From assembly GCF_020687205.1 (NCBI RefSeq), contig NZ_JAJEQE010000017.1, positions 1 through 56,688 on the forward strand: a stretch of 56,688 bases of DNA, in the 5' to 3' direction. The notes under the pieces are model-generated. The model was given only the letters and a program-made list of their open reading frames with translations, ran no database searches and was not told the DNA's origin. Position 1 is the stretch's first letter; every line of letters begins with the position of its first letter. Below, piece after piece: positions 39,577-48,667 of this stretch. The DNA is from Hominisplanchenecus faecis. GTDB taxonomy: Bacteria; Bacillota; Clostridia; Lachnospirales; Lachnospiraceae. A program made the translations under genes and the position numbers.

Positions 39577-40854
39577 ATGAGGATGAAAATAAAATTAAAA
39601 GAATTATTCAGAAAAAAAGAGGATGATCTGGATTTGAATCTGGACGAAGAGCTCAACGATCCGGATATCCGCATCGAGACATATGAGATGACGGAAGATC
39701 CACAGGCAAAAGAAGAACTGTGGGATAAGATTAAAAAACATCAGAAGTTTGTACATAACCGCAATGCGATCACCATGGGACTTCTGTTTATCCTGCTGTT
39801 CGGGCTTGGGACATTTTTATTCTTCCACACCGGAAGCACCTATCTTACCTCAGACCGCATTGAGAGAAATGACGTGAGCAGTACGCAGTATCTGGAGTTT
39901 GGAGATTATTTCCTGAAATACAGCTCCGACGGGGTAGCCTGTGTGGACAGCAAATCGAATATAAAATGGAGTACGACCTACAGTATGCAGGCACCGTTCG
40001 TGGATGTCTGCGGTACGACTGCTGTGATCGCAGATCAGCAGGGGATGCAGGTCTATGTATTTGATGAAGAGGGACTGAAAGGACAGTTCCAGACAAAACT
40101 GCCGATCCAGAAGGCAAGAGTGGCAACGCAGGGTGTTGTGGCGGTGATCCTAGCAGATGATGATGTGACCTGGGTCAATTTTTACGATGCATCCGGGACA
40201 CTGATCGCCGAGAATCGCACGACGATCGACGATTTTGGTTATCCGCTGGATATGGCACTTTCTCCGGACGGGATCAAGATGGCAGTGTCCTATATGCGGG
40301 TCAATGGAAACAAAATCAGTACACATATTGCGTTTTATAACTTCGGAAGTGCAGGTCAGATGGAGCTGAACAATCAGGTCGGTGAGCTAAATGTGGACGA
40401 CGTGCTGGCTCCGCAGATTTTTTTCTGTGACAACAGCACGGCAGTTGCCGTCCGCACCGACGGGTTTACGGTATTTTCCGGCAGCCAGTCTCCGAAAGAA
40501 AAGAAAACGGTGAAGTTTGATCAGGAGATCATCAGTACTTTCCATGACGGCAACCGCATCGGCTTTGTCTTTGACGGAGGCGACTCTGGACATAAATATC
40601 TGATGAAGGTCTACAATACCGGCGGTAAGAATACCATGCAGAAATATTTTGATCTGCAGTACAACAGTATTACCCTGCAGAAAGACAAAATCGTGCTGTT
40701 CAATGAAAAAGAATTTGCCATTTATAAGTTAAACGGTCAGAAAACATTCCAGGGAAAATACCGCAAGCCAATCCAGAATGTGCTGAGTATCCGTGGATTC
40801 CGCAAATATATGGTGATCACCGAGGACAGTGCAGATCTGATCCGGCTTGGATAG
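39577..40854 (+). CDS. Membrane-anchored beta-propeller-like protein, DUF5711 family
   Basis: The 425-aa protein has an acidic cytosolic N-terminus (1 to about 60), one TM segment (about 65-85) and an external domain of repeated short beta-strand units (SDGVACVDSKSNIKWSTTY, GTTAVIADQQGMQVYVFDEEG, SPDGIKMAVSYM), which looks like a WD/PQQ-type beta-propeller. This fits DUF5711, whose function is not known. ATG follows AAGGACG. The CvpA-like gene follows 13 bp later and is probably co-transcribed, so both may act in the cell envelope. Confidence 0.85.
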   Translation: MRMKIKLKELFRKKEDDLDLNLDEELNDPDIRIETYEMTEDPQAKEELWDKIKKHQKFVHNRNAITMGLLFILLFGLGTFLFFHTGSTYLTSDRIERNDVSSTQYLEFGDYFLKYSSDGVACVDSKSNIKWSTTYSMQAPFVDVCGTTAVIADQQGMQVYVFDEEGLKGQFQTKLPIQKARVATQGVVAVILADDDVTWVNFYDASGTLIAENRTTIDDFGYPLDMALSPDGIKMAVSYMRVNGNKISTHIAFYNFGSAGQMELNNQVGELNVDDVLAPQIFFCDNSTAVAVRTDGFTVFSGSQSPKEKKTVKFDQEIISTFHDGNRIGFVFDGGDSGHKYLMKVYNTGGKNTMQKYFDLQYNSITLQKDKIVLFNEKEFAIYKLNGQKTFQGKYRKPIQNVLSIRGFRKYMVITEDSADLIRLG

Positions 40855-40867
40855 CAGAAAGGAAATT

Positions 40868-41590
40868 ATGAATTTACTTACGATCATTATCTTACTGGTA
40901 CTGCTGGTATTTGCGATCAATGGCTATATGAGAGGTTTTGCGAGGACGCTGACCTCTCTGCTTTTTTTCGTGTTTTCTGGTGTACTGGTCTATTATTCGA
41001 CACCCTATGTCAATGATTTTCTGAAAACGCAGACACCCGTCTACTCATTTGTGGAGAGCAAATGCGAGACGCTGGTGAAAGATGCGATCATGGACAAATT
41101 GGATGAAGAAACACAGAAATTTGCACAGCAGAGCGATGTGCCGCGAAAAGATCAGAACAAGATCATCAAATCACTGCCGATCCCGAAAGAATTGCAGACG
41201 CAGCTTCTTGATAATAACAACAGTTACACGTATGCAAATATGGCGGTTCAGACCTTTTCGGAATATATTTCCACCTATCTGGCGGATATGATCCTGAACA
41301 TGCTGACCTACTTTATTTCTTTTAACCTGGTAAGTATCGCCCTGCACGCCGTTGCACGGGCACTGCGGATCATGACAAGGCTGCCGATCCTGCGTGGCGT
41401 CAACCGGATGTGCGGAGGAGCACTCGGATTTGTAAAAGGGATCTGCATCGTCTGGCTGTTCTTTCTGGTAGTGGCGATCTGCTCCAACACAGAGATCGGA
41501 AGCCAGCTGCTTTCGATGATAAAAGAAAGTCCGATTCTCACCTTTCTTTATGAGAGCAATGTTTTTTTGCGTTATATCCTCAAACTTTAA
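40868..41590 (+). CDS. CvpA family membrane protein
   Basis: The 240-aa protein has four TM segments, at about 1-20, 27-48, 143-168 and 188-213, with NGYMRGFARTLTSLLFF and the basic, glycine-containing LRGVNRMCGGALGFVKGICIVWLFF that mark CvpA/YshB proteins. CvpA is linked to colicin V production and envelope homeostasis in other bacteria, and the mechanism is unclear. The start at 40868 follows AAAGGA. An in-frame upstream ATG overlaps the DUF5711-like gene but lacks a good site. Confidence 0.85.
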   Translation: MNLLTIIILLVLLVFAINGYMRGFARTLTSLLFFVFSGVLVYYSTPYVNDFLKTQTPVYSFVESKCETLVKDAIMDKLDEETQKFAQQSDVPRKDQNKIIKSLPIPKELQTQLLDNNNSYTYANMAVQTFSEYISTYLADMILNMLTYFISFNLVSIALHAVARALRIMTRLPILRGVNRMCGGALGFVKGICIVWLFFLVVAICSNTEIGSQLLSMIKESPILTFLYESNVFLRYILKL

Positions 41591-41601
41591 AATTCAAGAA
41601 T

Positions 41602-41623
41602 GCCTCTGCAATCCGCCGGAGGC
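41602..41623 (+). terminator. Weak hairpin after the cvpA gene
   Basis: GCCTCTGC pairs with GCCGGAGGC around AATCC with one bulge. No strong T-run follows, so terminator activity is uncertain. Confidence 0.35.
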
Positions 41624-41680
41624 TATCTTAGTGGGAGTGCAATCCTTTGCTTCTCATCACTTGACGAAGATAAAAAAAGG

Positions 41681-41709
41681 TTGACAAAATACTGTAACTG
41701 TTATATGAT
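41681..41709 (+). promoter_or_regulatory. Promoter of the SleB-like hydrolase gene
   Basis: Consensus TTGACA (41681-41686), a 17-bp spacer and TATGAT (41704-41709). Repeated GTAACAAA-like words follow downstream in the leader. Confidence 0.75.
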
Positions 41710-41800
41710 GCAAACGTAACAAAAATTAATACATTTGTAACAAATATAACAAAAATGCCAAAAAAGCGTGAAGTTATAGGAGTTCAGGAGGTTTTTTTAC

Positions 41801-43171
41801 ATGAAAGCAAGAATGAAAACGGTACTTTGCGGCAGTGCGACGGTATTTGCATTTACAGTATTATCTTCCACAGTTGTTTTTGCAGCACCGTCTACAGACA
41901 GTAATAATATAGAAGACAGCGTGTGGTCTTATCGTGCAGTGGCAGATGTAGATACACAGGTCAACATCCGTGCAAATGCATCCACCAAAAGTGAGATCGT
42001 CGGCTATCTTCCAAAGGGAGCATCTGCAGACCTGATCGAAAAGGGCGAGAAATGGTCACACATCATTTCAAACGGCGTGGAAGGATATATCAAGAATGAT
42101 TATCTGGCATACGGAGAAGATGCAGAATATCTGGCAAATGTCTATGGTACACAGGGCGTCAAGGTCAACTGGGATGGTGTAAACCTGTTCTCTTCACCGG
42201 ATGCAGCAGCAGACATTCTGGACAGTGCAGACAACGGAAGCGAGTATAGCCTGATTTCCGAGGATGGTGACTGGTATCAGGTACAGATGGATGACGTTAC
42301 GGTTGCATACGTTCCGGCAGAGGATGCCGAAGAGACGATCATCACAGACCGTGCCGTTGCAATCTCAACTGCGGATGTCAACGTCAGTGATGCAGATGCC
42401 AATACAGACACAACGGACAGCGTGGCACAGGGCTATTACGATCCGAACGGCTGGGGCTGGAATGCAGCAGGCTATGGCACGGCAGATACAGACAGCACTT
42501 ACAACGATGACAGCTATAGTACAGATGATACTTATACCGACAACAGCTACAGTGCAGATGGTGTTTATGATAATACTTCTGCGGACAGCATTTATGCAGA
42601 CAACAGCTACAATGCAGATAGTACTTATACCGGTGATGCTTATAATACAGGCGATTCTTATACAGACGGTACTTATGCCGGTGAAACTTATGAGTCCGAC
42701 AGTACATACGGCACAGACGGTTCTTATACCGACAACAGCTACAGCGAAGATACGACAGCAGATGCTTCCTATGATACCGCAGACGACACTTACGATTCTG
42801 CAGCGTCAACCGGAAGCGAAGAGACTGTTACCACAGCAGATTCCAGTGATCTGAACCTTCTGGCAGCGATCATCTACTGCGAGGCAGGCAACCAGAGCCG
42901 CGAAGGTAAAGTGGCAGTCGGTGCCGTTGTTCTCAACCGTGTGGCAAGTGCTTCCTTCCCGAACAGCATTTCCGAGGTTGTTTACCAGGCAGGACAGTTC
43001 ACACCGGCGTACAGCGGAGCACTGGCAAGTGCACTGGCAAGCGGTGTACCGAGTGACTGCGTAGAAGCAGCTCAGGCAGCACTGAACGGAGAGAATCCGG
43101 TAGGAGGAGCACTGTACTTTAATACAGGATCCGGAACCGGAGTGAAGATCGGAGCACATCAGTTTTATTAG
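41801..43171 (+). CDS. Secreted SH3b protein with SleB-type cell wall hydrolase domain
   Basis: The 456-aa protein has a signal peptide (1 to about 29, cleaved after VFAAP), and two SH3b domains (about 45-105 with VNIRANASTKSEIVGYL and 115-180). A long acidic Ser/Thr/Tyr/Asp linker (about 205-345) with imperfect DNSYSADSTYT-like repeats follows. The C-terminal Hydrolase_2 domain (about 348-456) has LLAAIIYCEAGNQSREGKVAVGAVVLNRV, related to the spore cortex enzyme SleB, so it likely cuts peptidoglycan. The SH3b domains suggest wall binding. Start at the ATG after AGGAGG. Confidence 0.92.
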   Translation: MKARMKTVLCGSATVFAFTVLSSTVVFAAPSTDSNNIEDSVWSYRAVADVDTQVNIRANASTKSEIVGYLPKGASADLIEKGEKWSHIISNGVEGYIKNDYLAYGEDAEYLANVYGTQGVKVNWDGVNLFSSPDAAADILDSADNGSEYSLISEDGDWYQVQMDDVTVAYVPAEDAEETIITDRAVAISTADVNVSDADANTDTTDSVAQGYYDPNGWGWNAAGYGTADTDSTYNDDSYSTDDTYTDNSYSADGVYDNTSADSIYADNSYNADSTYTGDAYNTGDSYTDGTYAGETYESDSTYGTDGSYTDNSYSEDTTADASYDTADDTYDSAASTGSEETVTTADSSDLNLLAAIIYCEAGNQSREGKVAVGAVVLNRVASASFPNSISEVVYQAGQFTPAYSGALASALASGVPSDCVEAAQAALNGENPVGGALYFNTGSGTGVKIGAHQFY

Positions 43172-43192
43172 GAAGATGCGGAGATTTTCTGA

Positions 43193-43263
43193 ATGTGCAA
43201 ATGAACGAATTCCCCGAAGACACGTAAAAGTGTCTTCTTGGGGAATTTGTTCATTTTGCATAT
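43193..43263 (+). repeat. ~70-bp palindromic repeat, family 1 copy 3
   Basis: It starts ATGTGCAAATGAACGAATTC. The inner stem is GAAGACAC/GTGTCTTC where copies 1 and 2 have GAAGGGCAC/GTGCCTTC, so both arms changed together. It follows the SleB-like gene. Confidence 0.85.
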
Positions 43264-43297
43264 CGTTAGCCTCAGGAACAGTTTAGAATTAATTTAC

Positions 43298-43326
43298 TTG
43301 ACAGAAGAAAAAATGTACGGTAGCAT
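43298..43326 (+). promoter_or_regulatory. Promoter of the TetR-family gene
   Basis: TTGACA (43298-43303), a 17-bp spacer and TAGCAT (43321-43326), about 45 bp before the start. Confidence 0.6.
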
Positions 43327-43368
43327 AAGCAACAAAGCGGTTTTTTGAGTGAAATAGGAGTAGGTAAA

Positions 43369-43923
43369 ATGGCTATTGATATGAAAAAAACAATTGCAGA
43401 AGCTGCCGGCAACCTTCTGTTTGAGAAAAAAGTAAAGAAACTGACGGTAAAGGATATTGTGGAGGAATGTCACATCACAAGACAGGCATTTTACTATCAT
43501 TTTGAGGATATTCCGGATCTGATCCAGTGGGTTCTGTACCAGGAGATGGAGATTGTCCTGGAAGAGTGCATTGCAAAGAAGGATCTTGAGAAGGGGCTTC
43601 GCCATTTCTTTGAGATTGCGATCCAGCTTCAGCCTTATGCGATCCGCGGTATGCAGTCCAACTATGGTGACGAGATCGGACGTATGCTGGAGCAGGTTTT
43701 TTATGATCTGTTTGAGAAAGTGACGGAGATGCAGCACTGGTACGAGGGTTATTCAGACAAAGACCGGGAGTTTATCCTGCATTACCACTGTCAGGCAGTT
43801 ATGGGACTGCTCCGCGAGTGGACGAAGCAGGACACCGAAAACATCAGTTATATAGTACATCAGATTTATCTTCTGTTAATGGGCAAAGCAGTCCTTGTTT
43901 CAGATGAGAATAACGATTTATAA
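43369..43923 (+). CDS. TetR/AcrR-family regulator
   Basis: The 184-aa protein has an N-terminal helix-turn-helix (about 10-50: AAGNLLFEKKVKKLTVKDIVEECHITRQAFYYHFED) of TetR type, and a helical ligand or dimer region. Start at ATG 43369 after TAGGAGTAGG, rather than an upstream in-frame start. It stands before a small helical protein and an MMPL exporter on the same strand, so a role in regulating that exporter is likely. A strong terminator separates it from them. Confidence 0.9.
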   Translation: MAIDMKKTIAEAAGNLLFEKKVKKLTVKDIVEECHITRQAFYYHFEDIPDLIQWVLYQEMEIVLEECIAKKDLEKGLRHFFEIAIQLQPYAIRGMQSNYGDEIGRMLEQVFYDLFEKVTEMQHWYEGYSDKDREFILHYHCQAVMGLLREWTKQDTENISYIVHQIYLLLMGKAVLVSDENNDL

Positions 43924-43964
43924 AATATCCGCAGTGTAAAGTTCTTTTACACTGCGGATATTTT
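43922..43964. terminator. Bidirectional terminator after the TetR gene
   Basis: AAAATATCCGCAGTGTAAA pairs perfectly with its inverted copy around GTTC, with A and T runs on the two sides. Confidence 0.85.
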
Positions 43965-44028
43965 GTCTATATCAGCGAAGCAGATTTTTGCTAAAATGGT
44001 GTGAGAAAGAAAGGAAAGGGGTGTGCGT

Positions 44029-44451
44029 ATGACACATGATATACTTTCTGTAAAGCTATATGAGCTGGATAAGGCGATCGGACAGATGCACAGCCGCATT
44101 GAGCAGGGCGAGATGGACTGTCCGGAACAGGTAGAAAAAGATATCCAGGAACTCCGCAGAGAATGCAGAGAAAACCGTGAAATGCTCCACAATAAAATGA
44201 AGTACAGCAAGGCGAAACTGGTAGGACGGATAGCAGAAGCTTACGACAAAGTCGACCAGGTGATCCAGATTGCACAGGAGCAGCTTGGGATTAGTTTTAC
44301 GGAGGAAACGACAAAAGAACTCTCAGCTGAGAATAAGATACTGCTGGCAGAGTACTTTCTGGACTTTGCGATGCAGGCATCAAATTATGCACTGCTGATG
44401 TCACTGGAGGCAATCCATGCACAGAATGATCAGCCGACACAGAATCCGTAA
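44029..44451 (+). CDS. Small helical protein of unknown function
   Basis: The 140-aa protein is predicted almost all helical, with charged heptad-like stretches (IEQGEMDCPEQVEKDIQELRR, AKLVGRIAEAYDKV) and no signal or TM segment. It lies 64 bp before the MMPL exporter gene on the same strand and is probably in one unit with it. The ATG at 44029 follows AAGGAAAGGGG; a GTG two codons upstream is possible. I do not recognise a family. Confidence 0.7.
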   Translation: MTHDILSVKLYELDKAIGQMHSRIEQGEMDCPEQVEKDIQELRRECRENREMLHNKMKYSKAKLVGRIAEAYDKVDQVIQIAQEQLGISFTEETTKELSAENKILLAEYFLDFAMQASNYALLMSLEAIHAQNDQPTQNP

Positions 44452-44515
44452 ACGGGATGTCAGGGGAATAAAATCTTTGCTCCCCGGTATCATAAATATT
44501 AAGGAAAGATAGGAG

Positions 44516-46621
44516 ATGACAACAATGGTCAAGACTGGAAAATGGATAGCAAAACACCGTATCCTGATTGTACTGATCGGAATTTTGCTTCTCATTCCAT
44601 CTGTTATTGGAACCATAAAAACAAGAATCAACTATGATATCTTAAGTTACCTTCCGGAATCTCTGGAAACGGTAAAAGGTCAGGATGTTATGGTGGATGA
44701 ATTCGGCACAGGTGCATTCTCGATGGTCGTCGTCGAGGATATGCCGCTTAAAGATGTGCAGAAACTGAAAAACAAGTTCGAAGAGATCGAACATGTCAAA
44801 AAGGTACTCTGGTATGATGACATCGCTGATATCAGCGTTCCGACAAGCATGGTGCCAAAAGATTTAAAGGATATCTTCTTTGCGGACGATTCCACAATGA
44901 TGCTGGTACTTTTTGATAATACGACATCTTCAGACGAAGCGATGGAAGCAGTCACAAATATGCGTGCCATTGCAGATAAACAGTGTTTTATCAGTGGTAT
45001 GTCCGGTGTCGTAACCGATATCAAGAATCTGTGTCTGCAGGAACTGCCGATCTACGTGGCGATCGCAGCACTGTTTTCTTTCATCGTGCTGGAGATTACC
45101 GGAACATCCTTTGTGGTGCCGATCCTGTTCCTGCTCTGTATCGGAATCTCGATCCTGTATAACATGGGAACGAATATTTTCCTGGGTGAGATTTCGTATC
45201 TGACACAGGCACTGGTAGCGATCCTTCAGCTTGGTGTTACGATGGACTACTCGATCTTCCTGCTGGACAGTTTCGAGGAGAATAAAAAACGATTCCCTGG
45301 CGACAAGAACAGAGCGATGGGTCATGCAATATCCAATACCTTCAAATCCATCGTATCCAGTTCCATCACAACGGTAGCCGGTTTCGCAGCCCTGTGTCTG
45401 ATGACATTCGCACTTGGTAAAAACCTTGGTATCGTAATGGCAAAAGGTGTTATCATCGGTGTTATCTGCTGTGTAACCCTGCTTCCGGCGATCATCCTGA
45501 TCTTTGATCCGCTGATCGAAAAGACAAAACATAAACCGCTGATCAAGAATACGAACAGACTGTCCGGTTTTATCATCAGGCATTATAAAATCTGGCTGGC
45601 CGTTTTCTGCATCGGACTGCTTCCGGCAGTATACGGAAACAACAACACCAAGATTTACTACAATATTGATAAATCGCTTCCGTCAACATTGGATTCAAAT
45701 GTGGCAAACAAAAAACTGGAAGATACCTTCGACATGAGCACCATGCACATCATCATGATGGATAAAAACATTTCCAATGCAAACAAGACTACGCTGATGA
45801 AAGACATCGAAAAGGTGGACGGTGTGAAATGGGCATTTGGACTGAACAGCGTATTCGGTGCAAACGTGCCGGCTTCCATGATCCCGAAAGATGTCAAAGA
45901 TATGCTGCAAAGTGATGAACAGGAACTGGTATTTGTCTGCTCAAAGTACAGCTCCGCAACAGACGAATCCAACAGTCAGATCGCAGCGATCAACGATCTT
46001 GTAAAGAAATACGATTCAAACGGTATGGTGATCGGTGAAGCTCCGTTGATGAAAGATCTGCAGGATGTAACGGACATCGACCTGGTAAATGTAAACGTTG
46101 CCTCCGTAGCAGCTATTTTTATCATCATTATGCTGGTATTCAAATCCATTTCCGTTCCGATCATTCTGGTTGCGGTTATTGAATTTGCCATCAACGTCAA
46201 CATGGCAATCCCGTTTTTCCAGGGAATCGAACTTCCATTCGTTGCAAGTATCGTAGTCGGAACCATTCAGCTTGGTGCAACCGTAGACTATGCGATCCTT
46301 ATGACGAGCCGTTACCAGAAGGAAAGAAGAAAAGGATTTGGCAAGAAAGAAGCCGTCATGAATGCACACAAAGCATGTGCACTGTCTATCATGACAAGTG
46401 GTTTCAGTTTCTTCGCAGCAACGTTCGGTGTGGCATGGTATTCCAAAGTTGATATGATCGGTGCAATCTGTACACTGTTATCAAGAGGTGCCCTGATCAG
46501 TATGGCATGCGTAATCTTCATCCTGCCGGCGATGTTCATTATCTTTGATAAGGTAATCTGCAAGACATCCATTGATTTCCTGGGTGAGAAAGCGAAGGCA
46601 AAGGCGGCAGCCAGAGCATAA
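44516..46621 (+). CDS. MMPL/RND-family exporter
   Basis: The 701-aa membrane protein has two repeats, each with a TM helix, an external domain and a block of five TM helices, the RND/MMPL plan with 12 TM segments in all. VTMDYSIFLLDSFEENKK and ATVDYAILMTSRYQKERR, one per repeat, are the Asp-Tyr motifs of TM4 and TM10 for proton coupling. It likely exports a lipid or hydrophobic compound. Either ATG 44516 (AAGGA 10 nt before) or ATG 44525 (AGGAG 9 nt before) could start it. It lies downstream of a TetR regulator, its likely controller. Confidence 0.93.
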   Translation: MTTMVKTGKWIAKHRILIVLIGILLLIPSVIGTIKTRINYDILSYLPESLETVKGQDVMVDEFGTGAFSMVVVEDMPLKDVQKLKNKFEEIEHVKKVLWYDDIADISVPTSMVPKDLKDIFFADDSTMMLVLFDNTTSSDEAMEAVTNMRAIADKQCFISGMSGVVTDIKNLCLQELPIYVAIAALFSFIVLEITGTSFVVPILFLLCIGISILYNMGTNIFLGEISYLTQALVAILQLGVTMDYSIFLLDSFEENKKRFPGDKNRAMGHAISNTFKSIVSSSITTVAGFAALCLMTFALGKNLGIVMAKGVIIGVICCVTLLPAIILIFDPLIEKTKHKPLIKNTNRLSGFIIRHYKIWLAVFCIGLLPAVYGNNNTKIYYNIDKSLPSTLDSNVANKKLEDTFDMSTMHIIMMDKNISNANKTTLMKDIEKVDGVKWAFGLNSVFGANVPASMIPKDVKDMLQSDEQELVFVCSKYSSATDESNSQIAAINDLVKKYDSNGMVIGEAPLMKDLQDVTDIDLVNVNVASVAAIFIIIMLVFKSISVPIILVAVIEFAINVNMAIPFFQGIELPFVASIVVGTIQLGATVDYAILMTSRYQKERRKGFGKKEAVMNAHKACALSIMTSGFSFFAATFGVAWYSKVDMIGAICTLLSRGALISMACVIFILPAMFIIFDKVICKTSIDFLGEKAKAKAAARA

Positions 46622-46633
46622 AACAGAACATAC

Positions 46634-46668
46634 AATCCTCCGGAGAGCGATTTCCGGGGGATTTTTTT
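46634..46668 (+). terminator. Terminator after the MMPL gene
   Basis: AATCCTCCGGA pairs with TCCGGGGGATT and a run of seven T's follows. Confidence 0.9.
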
Positions 46669-46803
46669 GCCTTCCGATGCCGGTTTGTCCAGATTCCTGA
46701 CCAGGAAGTTTATGAAAAAATGACGAAAACAGTGCTGTGTGTAATGAAAATGTCATAATTATATCACAATTATAGAATAAGCTGATGCAAAATGACCCGG
46801 ATA

Positions 46804-46812
46804 TGTTATAAT
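46804..46812 (+). promoter_or_regulatory. Extended -10 promoter of the ABC importer operon
   Basis: TGTTATAAT is an extended -10. The -35 is weak. About 50 bp upstream ATAATT and AATTAT (46755-46773) form a small inverted repeat. Confidence 0.55.
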
Positions 46813-46880
46813 AATGTCCGTGGCTTAAATTAAAAATGTACCAGGCAGCAGACCGGGTGCTCAAAAGAAAGGAAAAGACG

Positions 46881-47864
46881 ATGAAAAAAAGGGTGAGGAA
46901 AATAACAGCAATGATTCTGGCGGCATCCATGGTTTTGGGGGTAAGCGGATGCGGAAAAAGTCAGAAAAGTACGCAGGATAGTGGGGACACAGCAAAAGTA
47001 AAGATTGCTTATCAGTACGGACTGGCTTATGCACCGCTGACCATCATGCAGGAACAGGGACTGATCGAGAAAAACTACGATGGAGATATCGAGGTTGAGT
47101 GGGTCAGCTTAAATTCCGGATCGGCGATCAATGAAGGGATGGCATCCGGGGATATTGATGTGGCATGTATGGGAATTGCACCGTTTATTTCCGGCGTCAC
47201 AGCAGGCATTCCTTACAAAATGTACGGAACGATCGCAGCACAGCCACATGAACTGCTTACAAACGATGATTCGATCCATTCGTTAAAAGATATCACAGAT
47301 GATAAAAAGATTTCCGTTGTAAACGTCGGAAGTATTCAGCATATTCTGCTGGCAATGCTCGCAAAGGAAGAGCTTGGAGATGCCCATGCACTGGACAACA
47401 ATCTGGTGGCAATGTCCCATCCGGATGGCATGACTGCCCTGATGTCCGGAAGTGTAGCCTGCCAGCTCACAACCGCACCTTATATTTTCAAGGCAAAAGA
47501 ACAGGATAATATCAAAGAAGCTGAGAGCCTGGATTCCGTATGGCCGGAAGGAAATGCCTTTATCGTTGGTCTGGTATCTGATGACCTGTATGAAAATCAG
47601 CCAGAAATCTATCAGGCAGTTGTAGACGCAACGCAGGAAGCGATGGATTACATCAACAACAACCAGGAAGAAGCAGCAAATATTCTCTGCCAAAAAGAAG
47701 ATGTCACGGCAGAAACAATGCTGGGCTGGATGCAGGATCCGGGATGTGTCTATAATATGAAACTTCCGGGCGTCATGGATATGGCAAACTTTATGGCGGA
47801 GAATGATTTTGCAGACAAGGCACCGGAATCCTTTGAAGCAATCACAACAGAGTCGGCAAGATAA
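46881..47864 (+). CDS. NitT/TauT-type ABC substrate-binding lipoprotein
   Basis: The 327-aa lipoprotein has the lipobox VSGC (about 23) and the family fold with VKIAYQYGLAYAPLTIMQEQGLIEK and VEWVSLNSGSAINEGMASGDIDVACMGIAPFI, typical of SsuA/TauA/ThiY-like proteins. The ligand is unknown; relatives bind sulfonates, nitrate, bicarbonate or thiamine precursors. The start at 46881 follows AAAGGAAAAG. It opens a likely operon with a permease, an ATPase and then acylation genes. No thiamine riboswitch was seen upstream. Confidence 0.9.
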   Translation: MKKRVRKITAMILAASMVLGVSGCGKSQKSTQDSGDTAKVKIAYQYGLAYAPLTIMQEQGLIEKNYDGDIEVEWVSLNSGSAINEGMASGDIDVACMGIAPFISGVTAGIPYKMYGTIAAQPHELLTNDDSIHSLKDITDDKKISVVNVGSIQHILLAMLAKEELGDAHALDNNLVAMSHPDGMTALMSGSVACQLTTAPYIFKAKEQDNIKEAESLDSVWPEGNAFIVGLVSDDLYENQPEIYQAVVDATQEAMDYINNNQEEAANILCQKEDVTAETMLGWMQDPGCVYNMKLPGVMDMANFMAENDFADKAPESFEAITTESAR

Positions 47865-47899
47865 GATCTGTCGGAAAAGAAAGAATAAGGATGAGAACG

Positions 47900-48667
47900 A
47901 TGAAAAATTTAAGAAATCAGATTGTTTTTATTGTTGCTGTTCTGGTGGTATGGCAGGTCGTCTATCAGATGGGTTCCTTTCCGGAACTGATGTTTCCGTC
48001 ACTTGGAAAGATATTTCAGTCGCTGATCAAAGGATTTTCACGGGACGGTCTGGGAGCGATGACGCTTTATTCCTTAAGCCTGATCGCAAAAGGGCTGCTG
48101 ATCGGAATCGTGCTGGCATTTATCCTCTCCGGACTGTCCATCGTCAGCAAGACGTTTTATTCCATTTACCATATGGTCGTTTCCCTGTGTGACCTGATAC
48201 CTGGTGTGGCACTGCTGCCACTGGCAATCCTGTGGATGGGGATCGGGGAAGGGACGATCATCCTGATCGTGGTACATTCGATCATCTGGCCGATGTCCAG
48301 AAGCATTATGGACGGATTTCGGGCGGTGCCGCAGATCTACATAGAATCCGGGAAAAATATGGGACTTGGAAAACTCGGACTTGTGACCGGCATTTACATT
48401 CCGGCATCGTTCTCCTATATTCTTTCCGGTATCCGCACCGGATGGGCGAGAGCGTGGAGAGGTCTGATCAGTGCGGAAATGATCTTCGGAACGACCAGTT
48501 CCGGAGCCGGTATCGGATGGTTTATTTTCATGAAGCGTACCAATGTGGATATCGCCGGTGTTTTTGCGGCACTTCTGGTGATCATTGCGATCGGAATTGT
48601 AGTAGAATACGGAGTTTTCCACACCATAGAAAAAATGACACTTAAGAAATGGGGGATGAGCAGATGA
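47900..48667 (+). CDS. NitT/TauT-type ABC permease
   Basis: The 255-aa protein has about six TM segments and the inner-membrane transport motif region PMSRSIMDGFRAVPQIYIESGKNMGLGK, with the EAA-like loop that contacts the ATPase. Start 47900 has AAGGATGAG before it. An in-frame ATG at 47891 sits directly after its AAGG, too close. Its stop overlaps the ATPase start (ATGA). It serves with the neighbouring binding protein and ATPase as an importer. Confidence 0.93.
   Translation: MKNLRNQIVFIVAVLVVWQVVYQMGSFPELMFPSLGKIFQSLIKGFSRDGLGAMTLYSLSLIAKGLLIGIVLAFILSGLSIVSKTFYSIYHMVVSLCDLIPGVALLPLAILWMGIGEGTIILIVVHSIIWPMSRSIMDGFRAVPQIYIESGKNMGLGKLGLVTGIYIPASFSYILSGIRTGWARAWRGLISAEMIFGTTSSGAGIGWFIFMKRTNVDIAGVFAALLVIIAIGIVVEYGVFHTIEKMTLKKWGMSR

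Noticed and set aside
46681-46880. Thiamine (TPP) riboswitch before the NitT/TauT importer
   Set aside because: The TPP aptamer landmarks (CTGAGA and ACCTGA with GGATAATGCC-like parts) are not present.
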